A stretch of 64,000 nucleotides of DNA from Paracoccaceae bacterium (GCA_020637675.1 JACKKD010000003.1:930001-994000); one strand, 5' to 3'; numbered from the stretch's first letter, positions 16,655-26,090 are shown. Program-made: numbers and translations. The notes: generated by a model from the letters alone, not told the origin.

Positions 16655-16657
16655 GGC

Positions 16658-17221
16658 CTACCTCAGCAGATAGATCACGGGGAAGACGAGGACCCAGACG
16701 AGGTCAACCATGTGCCAGAAGGCCACGCCCGCCTCCACCTCGCGCGGGCGGGCCCGGGCGGCCACGAGGAGGAGGACGACGATCCCGGCCGCGACATGGG
16801 CGGCGTGAAAGCCGGTGATGAGGTAGTAGAAGGTGAAGAAGGGGTGTGTCTCCACCCCGATGCCCTGCGCCGCCTTGTCGGCATACTCGGCCCATTTGAT
16901 CGCGAGGAAGAGCGCGCCGAAGCCCGCCGCAGCGGCGAGAAGCCCGCGGGCGCGGGCAAGGCGCCCCGCCTCGACCGCCTGCGCGCCGAGGGCCGCGAGC
17001 CAGCCCGAGGTGACGAGGACGATGGTGTTCACACCGGCGGCCGAACGCTGCAGGTGATCCTGCGCGGCGGCAAAGCCCTCCGGGTCGGTCAGCCTGACAG
17101 CGAGGAAGGCCGCGAGGCCCGCGCCGAAGACCAGAAGCTCCGACACGATCAGCACCCAGATCATCAGGTCGCCCGGCAGGTCGTCGAAGGGGCTCAGGTC
17201 GGTGTGGTTACGGTCCGTCAT
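16658..17221 (-). CDS. norE: NorE: cytochrome c oxidase subunit III-like protein
   Basis: This 187-residue membrane protein of the heme-copper oxidase subunit III family has five hydrophobic segments (for example MIWVLIVSELLVFGAGLAAF) and conserved FYYLITGFHAAHV. NorE supports NO reductase activity in Paracoccus; it is not a catalytic subunit. The ATG at 17221 is chosen because it overlaps the norD TGA (ATGA); an open extension to 17323 reads through norD and is an out-of-frame shadow. Confidence 0.88.
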   Translation of the reverse strand: MTDRNHTDLSPFDDLPGDLMIWVLIVSELLVFGAGLAAFLAVRLTDPEGFAAAQDHLQRSAAGVNTIVLVTSGWLAALGAQAVEAGRLARARGLLAAAAGFGALFLAIKWAEYADKAAQGIGVETHPFFTFYYLITGFHAAHVAAGIVVLLLVAARARPREVEAGVAFWHMVDLVWVLVFPVIYLLR

Positions 17222-19170
17222 GCGCCCACCAACTGCCGGTAGATCTGCGGCAGCGCCTGCGTCAGCTTCTCGGGATGCGGGATGACGGCATAACCGCCCT
17301 GGCCGAAGAGCCGCGGGAACCACGACTTGCCGTCGCGGTCAACGGTGATGCCGAAGACGGCATGGCCAAGGCGCCGCGCCTCCTCCACCGCCTTGCGGCT
17401 GTCTTCGATGCCGTGGCGACCCTCGTAGTGGTCGAGGTCGTTGGGCTTGCCGTCGGTGATGACGAGAAGAAGCCGCCGCCGCCTCGCCTCGCGTGCGAGG
17501 CCCGTCGAAGCATGGCGGATCGCCGCGCCGAGGCGGGTGTAGTGGCCGGGCTTCAGCCCTGCGATCCGCGACTCCACCGTGGACGACATGGGCTCGCCGA
17601 AGCGTTTGACGGCCTGCATATAGACCCGATCGCGCCTGAGCGAGGAAAACGCGTGGATGGCGAAGTCGTCGCCGCAGGCGTCTAGCCCCCAGGCGAGCGC
17701 GGCCAGCGCCTCGCGCTCGATGTCGATGACGGCGCGGCCGTCGTGCCCGTGGCCCGGCACCGCGCTTTCGGTCGAGCGTGACACGTCGAGCAGGATCGAG
17801 ACCGCGAGATCGCGCTTTTCGGTGCGGTTCTGGAGCCAGACCCGGTCGTCGCCCCCGCCCGAGGCGACGAGATCGACGCGTGCGCGGATGGCGCGGTCGG
17901 TATCCAGTTCGTCGCCATCGCGGTGCCCCGCGGTAAGGATGCGGGCAGGTCGCAGCGCCTCGAACTGGCGCCGGACGGCACGGATGCGTTTTGCGGCGCC
18001 GGCGTCGCTGCGGAAGGCGGGCTCCTCGGTTCCCGGTTCCACCGTCGAGGCAAGGACACGGACATGGGCGGGCAGGTAGGCGCCGCTGCGGGCGTCCCAT
18101 TCGGGGTAGGTCGTCTCGGCCGAAATCCGTTCGCGGTCCACGTCCTCGGGCGCGAGGTCGAGGTGGAGCTTGAGGCGCGTGGCCGGCGCCTTGGAAATCT
18201 GCCCGAGCCCGATCTCGTCGATGTCATCGGCCGCCTTCCTGGCGTCGTCGTTCTCGTCTTCCTCCACCCGGCGGTTGAGGTTGATGAACTCCGCCCAGGA
18301 GAGGATCGCCTCGAACTTGTGGAGGATGAAGCTGTCGTTCCGCTCGATCTGGTCGGACTTGCGCCGCCTTGCGCGGTGGGTGCGGCCCTCGGCCGCCTCG
18401 GGCGTGCCGTCGGTCGCGCGGGTCTCGACGGCGGTCGTCGCCGAGAAGGCGAGCGGGCGCAGGTCTGGCCAGAGCGGGACCGGGCGGAAGGGCCGGTAGC
18501 CGCGCGGGGCGCGATACGCCGAGAGGTCGCCGGCCGCGACCGCCTTCGCCATCCGCTCAGCCTTCGGAGAAAGCGGGGCAGGGTCGCCGAGGAGGTGCCG
18601 GACCACCGCCTCCACCGTCCGCTCCGCCTCGGGCAGCCAGGGCACGCGGCGAGTGTCGAGATGGGTCCGGGCGAGGTCGGCGTGAAGCCGCGCGAAGCCG
18701 GGCGCGTCGGCAAGTGTCGCTGTTGTCATCTCACGCGCGGCGATCAGCGCGGCGAGGTCGGCGCGCAGGGGATCGTCCTCGACGCGCGGGGCGCCGGCGT
18801 GGGCGGCGACGGCGGCGAGCCAGATGTAGAGCGCGGCATTGGCCTCGCGCGCGGGGAAGGCGGCAAGGCTCTCGGGCAGGCGCAGGGCCTCGCCGTCGAA
18901 GCTCGCGCGCGCGGTCGCCTCGACATCGGTGCCGAGGCGGCGGCGGATCGAGAGGCGGTGGCCCGAGCGTTCCGGTGCCACCGGCTTGATCTCGACGGCG
19001 GGGCTGCCGCCCAGACCGCGGAAGAGGACTGCCAGCCGTCCGCCGACCTCGGAAAGGTCGACACGGGCTCCGTCGTGGACGCTCGGTGCGTCAAGACGGC
19101 TGGCATAGGCGTGCCACAGTTTCCCGACGGTTTCCTCGGGTTCCCATGGCTCGATCTCGATCCCGGACAT
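17218..19170 (-). CDS. norD: NorD: von Willebrand factor A-domain activation protein of NO reductase
   Basis: This 650-residue protein has a C-terminal VWA domain; the MIDAS motif DVSRS lies around residue 458 within ILLDVSRSTES. The N-terminal part is soluble and charged, with a highly acidic stretch RRVEEDENDDARKAADD mid-protein. NorD works with the AAA+ protein NorQ in NO reductase maturation, probably non-heme iron insertion or remodelling (family knowledge; mechanism partly inferred from CbbQ/CbbO). It lies 9 nt downstream of norQ and overlaps norE. Confidence 0.92.
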   Translation of the reverse strand: MSGIEIEPWEPEETVGKLWHAYASRLDAPSVHDGARVDLSEVGGRLAVLFRGLGGSPAVEIKPVAPERSGHRLSIRRRLGTDVEATARASFDGEALRLPESLAAFPAREANAALYIWLAAVAAHAGAPRVEDDPLRADLAALIAAREMTTATLADAPGFARLHADLARTHLDTRRVPWLPEAERTVEAVVRHLLGDPAPLSPKAERMAKAVAAGDLSAYRAPRGYRPFRPVPLWPDLRPLAFSATTAVETRATDGTPEAAEGRTHRARRRKSDQIERNDSFILHKFEAILSWAEFINLNRRVEEDENDDARKAADDIDEIGLGQISKAPATRLKLHLDLAPEDVDRERISAETTYPEWDARSGAYLPAHVRVLASTVEPGTEEPAFRSDAGAAKRIRAVRRQFEALRPARILTAGHRDGDELDTDRAIRARVDLVASGGGDDRVWLQNRTEKRDLAVSILLDVSRSTESAVPGHGHDGRAVIDIEREALAALAWGLDACGDDFAIHAFSSLRRDRVYMQAVKRFGEPMSSTVESRIAGLKPGHYTRLGAAIRHASTGLAREARRRRLLLVITDGKPNDLDHYEGRHGIEDSRKAVEEARRLGHAVFGITVDRDGKSWFPRLFGQGGYAVIPHPEKLTQALPQIYRQLVGA

Positions 19171-19179
19171 CGGCCGGCC

Positions 19180-19986
19180 TCACCCGAAAACGGCGGTGAC
19201 GAGATCGAGGAGCCCGCGTTTGGTGTCTTCGTCGTCGGTGAGCGGTTCGATCATCGCGACCCGGATGGCCCGGTCGGGCGCCATGCCCTGCGCGATGAGG
19301 GTCGCCGCATAGACGACGAGGCGGGTCGAGGTGCCTTCCTCCAGGTCCTGCCCCTTCAGCGCGCGGAACTTGTTCGCAAGCCGCACGAGCGGTTTCACGC
19401 GATCCTCGGCAAGCCCGCTTTCGCGGGCGACGACGGGGACCTCGTGTTCGGGCTTCGGGAAGGTGAAGTCCAGGCTGACGAAGCGCTGCCGGGTGGAAGG
19501 CTTCAGCGTCTTGAGAATGTTCTGGTAGCCGGGGTTGTAGGAGGCGACGAGCATGAAGCCGGGGGCGGCCTCCAGTTCCTCGCCGGTCCGGTCGATCGGC
19601 AGCATTCGCCGGTCGTCGGTCAGGGGATGGAGGACCACAGTCACGTCCTTTCGCGCTTCCACCACTTCGTCGAGGTAGCAGATGGCCCCTTCCCGGACCG
19701 CAAGGGTCAACGGTCCGTCGACCCAGACCGTCTCGCCGCCCTTGAGGAGGTAGCGCCCGATCAGGTCGGCGGCGGAAAGGTCGTCATGGCAGGCGACGGT
19801 GTGGAGCGGCCGGCCGAGCCGGGCCGCCATATGGGCGACGAAGCGGGTCTTGCCGCAGCCGGTCGGTCCCTTCAGCAGGACCGGCAGACGGTTCCGGTAG
19901 GCTGCCGCGAAGACATCGCATTCGTCGCCCTGCGGCAGGTAGTAGGGGGCGTCCGCCGCCCCCTTCAGGTCAAAGGTTCCGTCCAT
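19180..19986 (-). CDS. norQ: NorQ: MoxR-type AAA+ ATPase for NO reductase activation
   Basis: This 268-residue AAA+ ATPase of the CbbQ/NirQ/NorQ/GpvN family has Walker A GPTGCGKT at residues 40-47 and Walker B ICYLDEVVEAR around residue 110. It forms a ring that, with NorD, activates the NorCB complex after assembly. The gene starts 5 nt after the norB stop. No membrane segment is seen, so it should be cytoplasmic. Confidence 0.93.
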   Translation of the reverse strand: MDGTFDLKGAADAPYYLPQGDECDVFAAAYRNRLPVLLKGPTGCGKTRFVAHMAARLGRPLHTVACHDDLSAADLIGRYLLKGGETVWVDGPLTLAVREGAICYLDEVVEARKDVTVVLHPLTDDRRMLPIDRTGEELEAAPGFMLVASYNPGYQNILKTLKPSTRQRFVSLDFTFPKPEHEVPVVARESGLAEDRVKPLVRLANKFRALKGQDLEEGTSTRLVVYAATLIAQGMAPDRAIRVAMIEPLTDDEDTKRGLLDLVTAVFG

Positions 19987-19991
19987 CGCCC

Positions 19992-21389
19992 TTACTCCGC
20001 CGCAACATGGTCAGCGTCGTGCTCGATCCGTCCGCGCTCCAGCGGACCCGGTTCGATGATCTCGCGCCGGGGCACGAGCACGGCGTAGATGAACAGGATC
20101 GCGCCGAGGACGACCGCCACGCCCGAGCCGAAGCGCATGGCGAAGAAGATCCAGAGCTGATCCTGAACGTCCATGTAGGCCTCGCCCATGACGCGCTGGA
20201 GGTGCGTCTGCACGGTGCCCGCGAAGGTCAGGGTGAAGGTCATGAAGACCATGCCGCCCGACATCAGCCAGAACGAGGCCATGTTCAGCACCTGGTTGTA
20301 GGGGTCGCGCCCGAGGAGGTGCGGCATCGCGTAGGAGAAGATCGCGAGGTTCAGGGCGACATAGGCGCCAAAGAAGGCGAGGTGGCCGTGGGCGGCGGTG
20401 ATCTGGGTTCCGTGAGTGTAGTAGTTCACCCCGTGCAGCGTGTGGAGGAACCCCCATACGCCGGCGCCGAAGAAGGCGAGCGTCGCGCAGCCGAGCGCCC
20501 AGAGGAGTGCTGCCTTGTTCGGGTGGTCGCGCCGGCCCTTCCATACCATGACGAAGGCGAAGGCCATCATCGCGAAGAACGGCACCACTTCGAGCGAGGA
20601 GAAGATCGAGCCGATCCATTGCCAGTAGCCGGGCGTGCCGATCCAGTAGTAGTGGTGCCCGGTGCCGAGGATGCCCGAGAAGAGCGCCGCGGCGACGATC
20701 ACGTAGAGCCATTTCTCCACCACCTCGCGGTCGACGCCCGTCAGCTTCAGCATCAGGAAGGCGAGGATCGAGGCCATCACAAGCTCCCAGGTGCCTTCGA
20801 CCCAGAGGTGGACGACGTACCACCAGTACATCTTGTCGAGCGCGAGGTTCGACGGATTGTAGAAGGCGAAGAGGAAGAGCAGAGCGAGGCCCCAGAGGCC
20901 CAGGAGCAGGATGTTGGTGATCGCCGTCTTCTTGCCCGAGAGCACCGTCATCGTGATGTTGTATAGGAAGATCAGCGCGGCAACGACGATACCCACCTTC
21001 ACCCATGTCGGCTGTTCGAGGAACTCTCGCCCCTGCTTGCCGAGGAGGAAGTTGCCTTCGAAGAGGTTGAAGAAATAGGTGACGACCACGCCCGCCGTGC
21101 CGAGGACAAAGATCGCCAGTTGCAGATAGGCGAGCTTGGGGGAGTGGATCTCCCGCTCGCTTTCCTCGGGGATGAGGTAGTAGGCGGCGCCGAAGAAGCC
21201 CAGCAGAAGCCAGACGACAAGGCTGTTGGTGTGCAGCATCCGCGCCACGTTGAAGGGCAGCACTTCCGACAGGAAGTTGCCGTCGACATAGATCCAGCCG
21301 AGGACAAGCCCCATCGTGACCTGGACGGCGAACAGCGCCATGGCCACGAGGAAGTAGGCCAGCGCGATCTTTTGCGATTGGTATTTCAT
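19992..21389 (-). CDS. norB: NorB: nitric oxide reductase catalytic subunit
   Basis: This 465-residue, 12-helix heme-copper oxidase family subunit reduces 2 NO to N2O. Metal ligands are visible: His53 (low-spin heme b), His194, His245 and His246 (non-heme iron FeB), and His334/His336 (heme b3 and heme b). Glu198 and Glu267, conserved catalytic or proton-path glutamates of cNOR, are both present. With the cytochrome c subunit NorC encoded 12 nt upstream this is a cytochrome c-dependent cNOR, not a quinol qNOR. GAGGAGACAG upstream of the ATG is a good ribosome binding site. Confidence 0.97.
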   Translation of the reverse strand: MKYQSQKIALAYFLVAMALFAVQVTMGLVLGWIYVDGNFLSEVLPFNVARMLHTNSLVVWLLLGFFGAAYYLIPEESEREIHSPKLAYLQLAIFVLGTAGVVVTYFFNLFEGNFLLGKQGREFLEQPTWVKVGIVVAALIFLYNITMTVLSGKKTAITNILLLGLWGLALLFLFAFYNPSNLALDKMYWWYVVHLWVEGTWELVMASILAFLMLKLTGVDREVVEKWLYVIVAAALFSGILGTGHHYYWIGTPGYWQWIGSIFSSLEVVPFFAMMAFAFVMVWKGRRDHPNKAALLWALGCATLAFFGAGVWGFLHTLHGVNYYTHGTQITAAHGHLAFFGAYVALNLAIFSYAMPHLLGRDPYNQVLNMASFWLMSGGMVFMTFTLTFAGTVQTHLQRVMGEAYMDVQDQLWIFFAMRFGSGVAVVLGAILFIYAVLVPRREIIEPGPLERGRIEHDADHVAAE

Positions 21390-21401
21390 GGTTCTGTCTC
21401 C

Positions 21402-21854
21402 TCAGCCCGCGTCGTTCGGCGGCCAGTCCTGCGCGCGGATCTTGTTGGTCCACAGCAGGAAGTCGGCAAGCTCGCGGTATTCCTGATCGCTCAGGTTGAA
21501 CTGCGGCATCTGGCGGCGGCCCTCGATGCCCGTGGGCATCGCGTCCATCCAGCCTTTCAGCGCCTCATAGGCCGCCTCGGGGTCGTCCTCGACGCCCCAG
21601 CGGGTCATGACATTGGCCAGTTCCGGGGCGAAATAGGCGCCCTCGCCCAGAATCGTGTGGCAGTTGATGCAGGCCTTCTTTTCCCAGATGTGCTTGCCGG
21701 CAGCGACGCTGTCGGTCAGCCCGGCCGCGTCGGTGGAGGTCGTGTGGATGTAACGGTGGCTATGCGCCGTCAATCCGACGAAGATGAGGATGAAGAACAG
21801 GGATCCGCCATAGAAGATATTGCGGGCCATGCTCTTGGTCATGACTTCGCGCAT
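21402..21854 (-). CDS. norC: NorC: nitric oxide reductase cytochrome c subunit
   Basis: This 150-residue membrane-anchored cytochrome c has an N-terminal uncleaved helix (about residues 12-32) and a single heme site C62-x2-C65-H66 in ACINCHTILG. Met116 in EGRRQMPQF is the likely axial ligand. It passes electrons from periplasmic cytochromes to NorB. The start at 21854 gives the MxEVMTKxMARN N-terminus of the Paracoccus protein and has GGGAAGGA upstream. An FNR/NNR box lies about 68 nt upstream. It heads norCBQDEF. Confidence 0.96.
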   Translation of the reverse strand: MREVMTKSMARNIFYGGSLFFILIFVGLTAHSHRYIHTTSTDAAGLTDSVAAGKHIWEKKACINCHTILGEGAYFAPELANVMTRWGVEDDPEAAYEALKGWMDAMPTGIEGRRQMPQFNLSDQEYRELADFLLWTNKIRAQDWPPNDAG

Positions 21855-21921
21855 TGCGCTTATCCTTCCCGGAGCAATTGAATCACAGACGGGAGGATGC
21901 CGCGGTGCAGCGGCGATGTCC

Positions 21922-21935
21922 TTAACCAAAGTCAA
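21922..21935 (-). promoter_or_regulatory. FNR/NNR-type box upstream of norC
   Basis: TTAACCAAAGTCAA on the + strand is TTAAC-N4-GTCAA, matching the NNR-type consensus reported for Paracoccus nor and nir promoters. Twenty-two nt downstream, in the direction of norC, is GCATCCT, whose last six bases (21894-21899) form a candidate -10 element. That places the box centre near -41.5. The site overlaps the gap after nirX, which ends at 21940. Confidence 0.8.
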
Positions 21936-21939
21936 ACAC

Positions 21940-22809
21940 TTAGCTTAGTTCTTCGACGCGCGCGGTGGGAAATGCTGCAATTGCTCCCGCGATCTCGTCC
22001 CGGCCCATCAGGCAGAAGGCGGTGGACAGCGCGTCCGCCGTCGCGGCGTCGGGGGCGGAGACCGCGACGGTGGTCCAGCGGGGCGGAAGGCCCGTCGGGT
22101 GGAGGATGTGGGGCGCCCCGCCGCCGATCCGGGTTCCGGCGGGCGAGGAGGTCGCAAGTGCGCGGTCGCTGAGCCCGATCCGCGCCAGTTCCGCCCCGTC
22201 GGGCGCCGCGATGGCGGCCTGCCAGGCCCGGTCGCCGTTCCGACCGAGCGCCATGACCTCGCCGATGTCGATCAGCACGTCGCCGAAGCCCTCGGCCCTG
22301 AGGAGTGCCGCAACCCGGTCGGCGGCATGGCCCTGGGCGATCCCGTTGAAGGTGAGCGCCTGGCCCGGCGCCAGCGCGATCTCGTCCCGGCCGATGCGCA
22401 GCCGCGACCAGCCGACGAGCGCCCGCGCCGCCGCGACATCGCCGCCCGTTGCGGTGGCCAGCCAGAGCGGCTGGATCGAGGGGTCGAAGACCCCGCCGGT
22501 GGCGGCATGAACGCGCGACGCGAGTTCGAAGAGCGCGAAAACGTCGGGGGCGGGATGCGAAAGCCGGCCGTCGCGGTTGAGCCGCACGAGCGCCGAATCG
22601 GTGTGGAGGGAGAAATGCGTCTCGACCCGCAGGAGTTCGCCCTCGACCCGCGCGAAGAGGCGCTGCGCGCGGTACTGTTCTGCACCATGCAGGACGATCC
22701 GCGCGGCCGCACCCAGCGCCCGGCCGGTCCAGACCGAAGGCGCCGCGGCCCGGGCGGGGCGGGCGAGTGTCGCGGCGGCGGCAATGGTGAGGAAGCGGCG
22801 GCGGTGCAT
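21940..22809 (-). CDS. nirX: NirX: ApbE-family FAD:protein FMN transferase
   Basis: This 289-residue ApbE-fold flavin transferase is exported by an N-terminal signal (MHRRRFLTIAAAATLARPARA) with a Tat-like RRRFL. Such proteins attach FMN through a phosphoester to Thr/Ser of an acceptor; NirX/NosX are thought to flavinylate the periplasmic FMN-binding domain of NirI/NosR. Here nirI lies in the same operon, two genes upstream, which fits. The stretch GGVFDPSIQPLW and the ADALSTAFCLMG region match the family. Confidence 0.88.
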   Translation of the reverse strand: MHRRRFLTIAAAATLARPARAAAPSVWTGRALGAAARIVLHGAEQYRAQRLFARVEGELLRVETHFSLHTDSALVRLNRDGRLSHPAPDVFALFELASRVHAATGGVFDPSIQPLWLATATGGDVAAARALVGWSRLRIGRDEIALAPGQALTFNGIAQGHAADRVAALLRAEGFGDVLIDIGEVMALGRNGDRAWQAAIAAPDGAELARIGLSDRALATSSPAGTRIGGGAPHILHPTGLPPRWTTVAVSAPDAATADALSTAFCLMGRDEIAGAIAAFPTARVEELS

Positions 22810-22812
22810 GGC

Positions 22813-23988
22813 TCACTCCCCAGGCGTGGTCAGGCGCGGCCCCCAGAAGACGGGCCAGAGCGCGATGAGGTAGAGAAGGAAGGCCAGCGACCACAGGATA
22901 CCGGCGGCGACCGTTGCGGGAAGCGCGATCCCGGCGTAGGTGGCGGCGATCCAGCGGAAAAGCGCGGCGAGGGGCAGGAGGACATAGGCCAGCGCCAGCG
23001 GCGCGGGGGCGACGAGGGGACGGCCCGAGTGGCCGAGGCTCGCGCGGGACATCACGGCGAGCGTCATGCCGCCCACGCCGCCGATGGCGATTACATGGAG
23101 CGCGGCGACGGGTGCGCCGAGACCGAAGGCCGCGAGCCCGGTCAGGATGAGGCCGAAGCCGATCAGCCCGAAAGACAGGTGCAGCGCCCAGAGGATCGGC
23201 TGGTTGAGGGTGAAGCCGGGGCGCCAGAAGGCAAGCCGCGCGAGTTGCCCGGCGCCGGCGAGAAGCGCGATGGAGCCGAGGATTGCGTCCGGCACCCCCG
23301 CGAGGGTCGCAAGCGGCAGGATGATTGCCGCCGCGACGGCCGGCGCGTCGAGCCGCGCGAAGGAGCGCGGCAGGGCGGTTTCGCGCCCGGCCCGGGTCAT
23401 CGCGTTCCGGGTGAAGGCAGGCGTCACGCGGCCGCCGAGGACGGCGATCATCGCGACGAGCCCGTAAAGCCCGGCATGGAGGCCCGGGAGCGCGGTCGCG
23501 GCGGCGACACCCATCCATTCCAGATGGACGAAGAGATTCGCCGTCCAGATCAGCGCAAGGAGGCCGAGGAACATCACGTTCTGCGGCTTCGGCCGGCGGA
23601 CGAGCTGGGTGGCGATCTTCGCCGCCAGAAGCGGCAGGAAGGCGAGGTCCGCGACCGCGACGAGGGGCAGGGGGAGGGTGCCGGCGAACCAGACCGCGAC
23701 CCGCCCGGCGAGCCAGAGGCCTACCGCGCAGGCGATGAAAACGTGCCGTGCTGCCTTTGCGCCGGTCCAGTTCGGCACCGCCGTCAGGAAGAAGCCGCCG
23801 AGCGCGGCGGCGCCGTAGCCGAAGATCATTTCGTGCGCATGCCATTCGACCGGCGGCAGCGCCGCGGGCAGCGGCACCGGCACGAGGAAGGACAGCGTCC
23901 AGAGGCCGATGGCAAAGAGGGCGTAGAATCCCGCCGCAAGGAAGAACGCGCGGAAGCCCTCGCCGAAGAGGCGGACGAGCGGGGTCAT
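22813..23988 (-). CDS. nnrS: NnrS family heme-copper membrane protein
   Basis: This 391-residue protein of the NnrS family has about twelve transmembrane helices. Conserved His-containing helices are visible (WHAHEMIFGYGAAALGG and ALHVIAIGGVGGMTL). NnrS proteins of denitrifiers bind heme and copper and protect against NO-related metabolic stress; the detailed function is not settled. The start at 23988 overlaps the nirI stop in ATGA. It sits between nirI and nirX, whereas in P. denitrificans those two are adjacent. Confidence 0.9.
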   Translation of the reverse strand: MTPLVRLFGEGFRAFFLAAGFYALFAIGLWTLSFLVPVPLPAALPPVEWHAHEMIFGYGAAALGGFFLTAVPNWTGAKAARHVFIACAVGLWLAGRVAVWFAGTLPLPLVAVADLAFLPLLAAKIATQLVRRPKPQNVMFLGLLALIWTANLFVHLEWMGVAAATALPGLHAGLYGLVAMIAVLGGRVTPAFTRNAMTRAGRETALPRSFARLDAPAVAAAIILPLATLAGVPDAILGSIALLAGAGQLARLAFWRPGFTLNQPILWALHLSFGLIGFGLILTGLAAFGLGAPVAALHVIAIGGVGGMTLAVMSRASLGHSGRPLVAPAPLALAYVLLPLAALFRWIAATYAGIALPATVAAGILWSLAFLLYLIALWPVFWGPRLTTPGE

Positions 23989-26036
23989 GCGGGAACTCCT
24001 TCCGCGCCGCGCGCCCGCCGCTTCAGGACCGGGCAGATGCCGGGGTCGTTCATCACGACCTGACAGCGCAGGCAGAGGACGCATTCATTGGCATTGATCC
24101 GGCCCAAGGGGTCGATTGCGCCGACGGTGCATTTCGTCTCGCAGAGGCGGCATTCGCGGCCGCATTGCGGGCGCCGCTTCAGCCAGTCGAAGACCTTCAG
24201 CTTGGCCGGGATCGCGATGCCCGCACCCAAGGGGCAGAGGTAGCGGCAGTAGAACCGCTCGATGAAGAGCCCAGCGCCGAGAAGCACGATCACGTAGAGG
24301 ACGAAAGGCCAGGCGCGCCACATTCGAAGCGAAATAGCGGTCTTGAAGGGCTCTGCCTCGGCCATGACGAGCGCGTCGCGCATGGAATAGAACGAAAGCG
24401 CGAGAAGCCCCACGAAGAGCGTGTACTTGATGACCCAAAGCCTCTCGTGCAGCGCCTGCGGCACGGCCAGCTGCTTCACGCCGAGCCGCCGGGCGGCGAG
24501 GTTCAGGAGTTCCTGGAGCGCGCCGAAGGGGCAGAGCCAGCCGCAGTAGACGCCGCGCCCCCAGAAGAGCATCCCGAGCGCGGTGAAGGACCACAGAAGG
24601 AAGATCACCGGCTCGATCAGGAAGGTCTCCCACCGGAATCCGGTGAGGAGCGAGTGGACGAAGGCGATCACCTGCACCACCGACAACTGTCCGTTCAGCC
24701 CCCAGCCGAGCACGAAGAGCGTCGTGGCGAGGAAACCCGCGCGGCTGAGGAGCCAGAGCTTCGGGCGGCGCGTGATCCATTCCTGTGCGAACAGGATGAG
24801 CGTGAGAACGGCAAGCATCGCCACGACGATCCCGGTTTCCACCCGCTTCTCGGCCCAGATCTCGCGCCATAGCGCCTCCGGCTCCGCCACCGGGGCAAGG
24901 CGGTAGGCGTCCGGCAGGCGGTAGTCGGCGCCGACGCTCGCCGCGACCTCGCCCGCCGGGGCGGGGCGGGTGGCGCGCACTTCGACCCGGAAAGGCTCCA
25001 GCGGGTCGATCTCGGGGGGAAGGCGGAAGAGGCTGATTTCCTTCACCTCGGGGGCGCCCGCGATGGCGAGCCGCTTGACCATCGAGTAGCCGCCCGCGTC
25101 GGGGTGAAGCCGTGTGTCGCCTTGGACAACCGTCACCCGCTCGAAGGCGCCGCTCCGCTTCCAGTCCGTGCCACGGTGGGAAAAGGCGCCTGACGAAATC
25201 AGAACGAGGACGGTCTCGCCCGGCCCGAGGGAGCCGACCGCCGAGGTGAACGCCTGCTGGCCGAGAAGGTTCTGGCCGACCGCGGGAGGGTCGATGAGCC
25301 CGGTCCAGAGGTGGAGGAAGTCGCCTTCGCCGGGCGGGACCGGCACCGTGGCGCCGGCGAGCGCCGCCGCCGCGTCGGTCATGCTGATGCGCGTTTCGAC
25401 CAGGGCGCCCGAGGTGACGAGCGCGGGCCAGTCGGCGGGCGCGAAGCTCAGCCGGTCGATCCCGCCGCCGGCCGCGATGTAGCCGCGGCCGATGGCGAGC
25501 GTGCGGGCCGTGCGCAGGATGCCGTCGCGGATGACGCCGGTCGAGACGGTCGCGCGGGCGATCACGTCGGGCAGGCCCGGCGTACCGGCAAGCGTCCCTT
25601 CGGGGGGGGCGGTCAGATCGTATCCCGCGAAACCGTCCACATAGGCGGCGATGTCCGCGTCCGAGATGCCGAGCGTCAGCACCGGTTCATTATGGACCAT
25701 GAGCCGGGCCCCGGCGATCTTCGCGTCCGGTGTGACGGCGACGAGCACGTCGAGCGGCCGCCCGGAATAGCCGACCGATCCGGCGATTTCCCAGGTGGAG
25801 CCGATCACGCCCACCTCGTCGTCGCCGCTGCGCACCGTCCAGCCGGGCACGCTCGCATCCTGCCGGGTCACGGTCAAACCGTCCCGGCCGAAGAGTCCGG
25901 ACACGATCGCCTGGTCCGGGGCGGCCGCCACAATCGCATCGGCGCCCAGACCGCCCGCAAGCCCTGCGGCCCCCGCCGCGAGGGCGGATGCGGCAATCAG
26001 GACCATGGCGATCAGGATCGGGGTGAGACGGCGCAT
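23985..26036 (-). CDS. nirI: NirI: NosR/NirI-type membrane flavoprotein with two ferredoxin-type clusters
   Basis: This 683-residue protein has a signal/anchor helix, a periplasmic FMN-binding domain (about residues 60-170, the NirX target), then six core transmembrane helices. Two CxxxCP motifs (YCGWLCPFGALQE and YCRYLCPLGA) and a C-terminal cytoplasmic pair of 4Fe-4S sites (CGRECRLCETKC and CVLCLRC with CP) are typical of NosR/NirI. In Paracoccus, NirI is required for nirS expression or nitrite reduction; an electron-supply role is likely. Placement divergent from nirS separates it from NosR. The start at 26036 gives a proper signal helix; an open extension to 26162 would cross the shared regulatory box. 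Confidence 0.93.
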   Translation of the reverse strand: MRRLTPILIAMVLIAASALAAGAAGLAGGLGADAIVAAAPDQAIVSGLFGRDGLTVTRQDASVPGWTVRSGDDEVGVIGSTWEIAGSVGYSGRPLDVLVAVTPDAKIAGARLMVHNEPVLTLGISDADIAAYVDGFAGYDLTAPPEGTLAGTPGLPDVIARATVSTGVIRDGILRTARTLAIGRGYIAAGGGIDRLSFAPADWPALVTSGALVETRISMTDAAAALAGATVPVPPGEGDFLHLWTGLIDPPAVGQNLLGQQAFTSAVGSLGPGETVLVLISSGAFSHRGTDWKRSGAFERVTVVQGDTRLHPDAGGYSMVKRLAIAGAPEVKEISLFRLPPEIDPLEPFRVEVRATRPAPAGEVAASVGADYRLPDAYRLAPVAEPEALWREIWAEKRVETGIVVAMLAVLTLILFAQEWITRRPKLWLLSRAGFLATTLFVLGWGLNGQLSVVQVIAFVHSLLTGFRWETFLIEPVIFLLWSFTALGMLFWGRGVYCGWLCPFGALQELLNLAARRLGVKQLAVPQALHERLWVIKYTLFVGLLALSFYSMRDALVMAEAEPFKTAISLRMWRAWPFVLYVIVLLGAGLFIERFYCRYLCPLGAGIAIPAKLKVFDWLKRRPQCGRECRLCETKCTVGAIDPLGRINANECVLCLRCQVVMNDPGICPVLKRRARGAEGVPA

Positions 26037-26090
26037 TCCGACGGTTCCGGGGGATTGCCGGCAGGATGCGCCGCAATAGGCGCGCCTTCC

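Noticed and set aside
17923..20088. A 721-codon + strand frame over norD and norQ
   Set aside because: It is the complement of conserved norD/norQ codons and shows no domain motif.
22099..24063. A 654-codon + strand frame over nirX and nnrS
   Set aside because: Highly charged Glu/Arg/Gly-rich translation, no membrane or catalytic pattern; shadow of the minus-strand genes.
23985..26036. nosR rather than nirI
   Set aside because: The two are homologous, but the gene is divergent from nirS and followed by nirX, with no nosZ in view.
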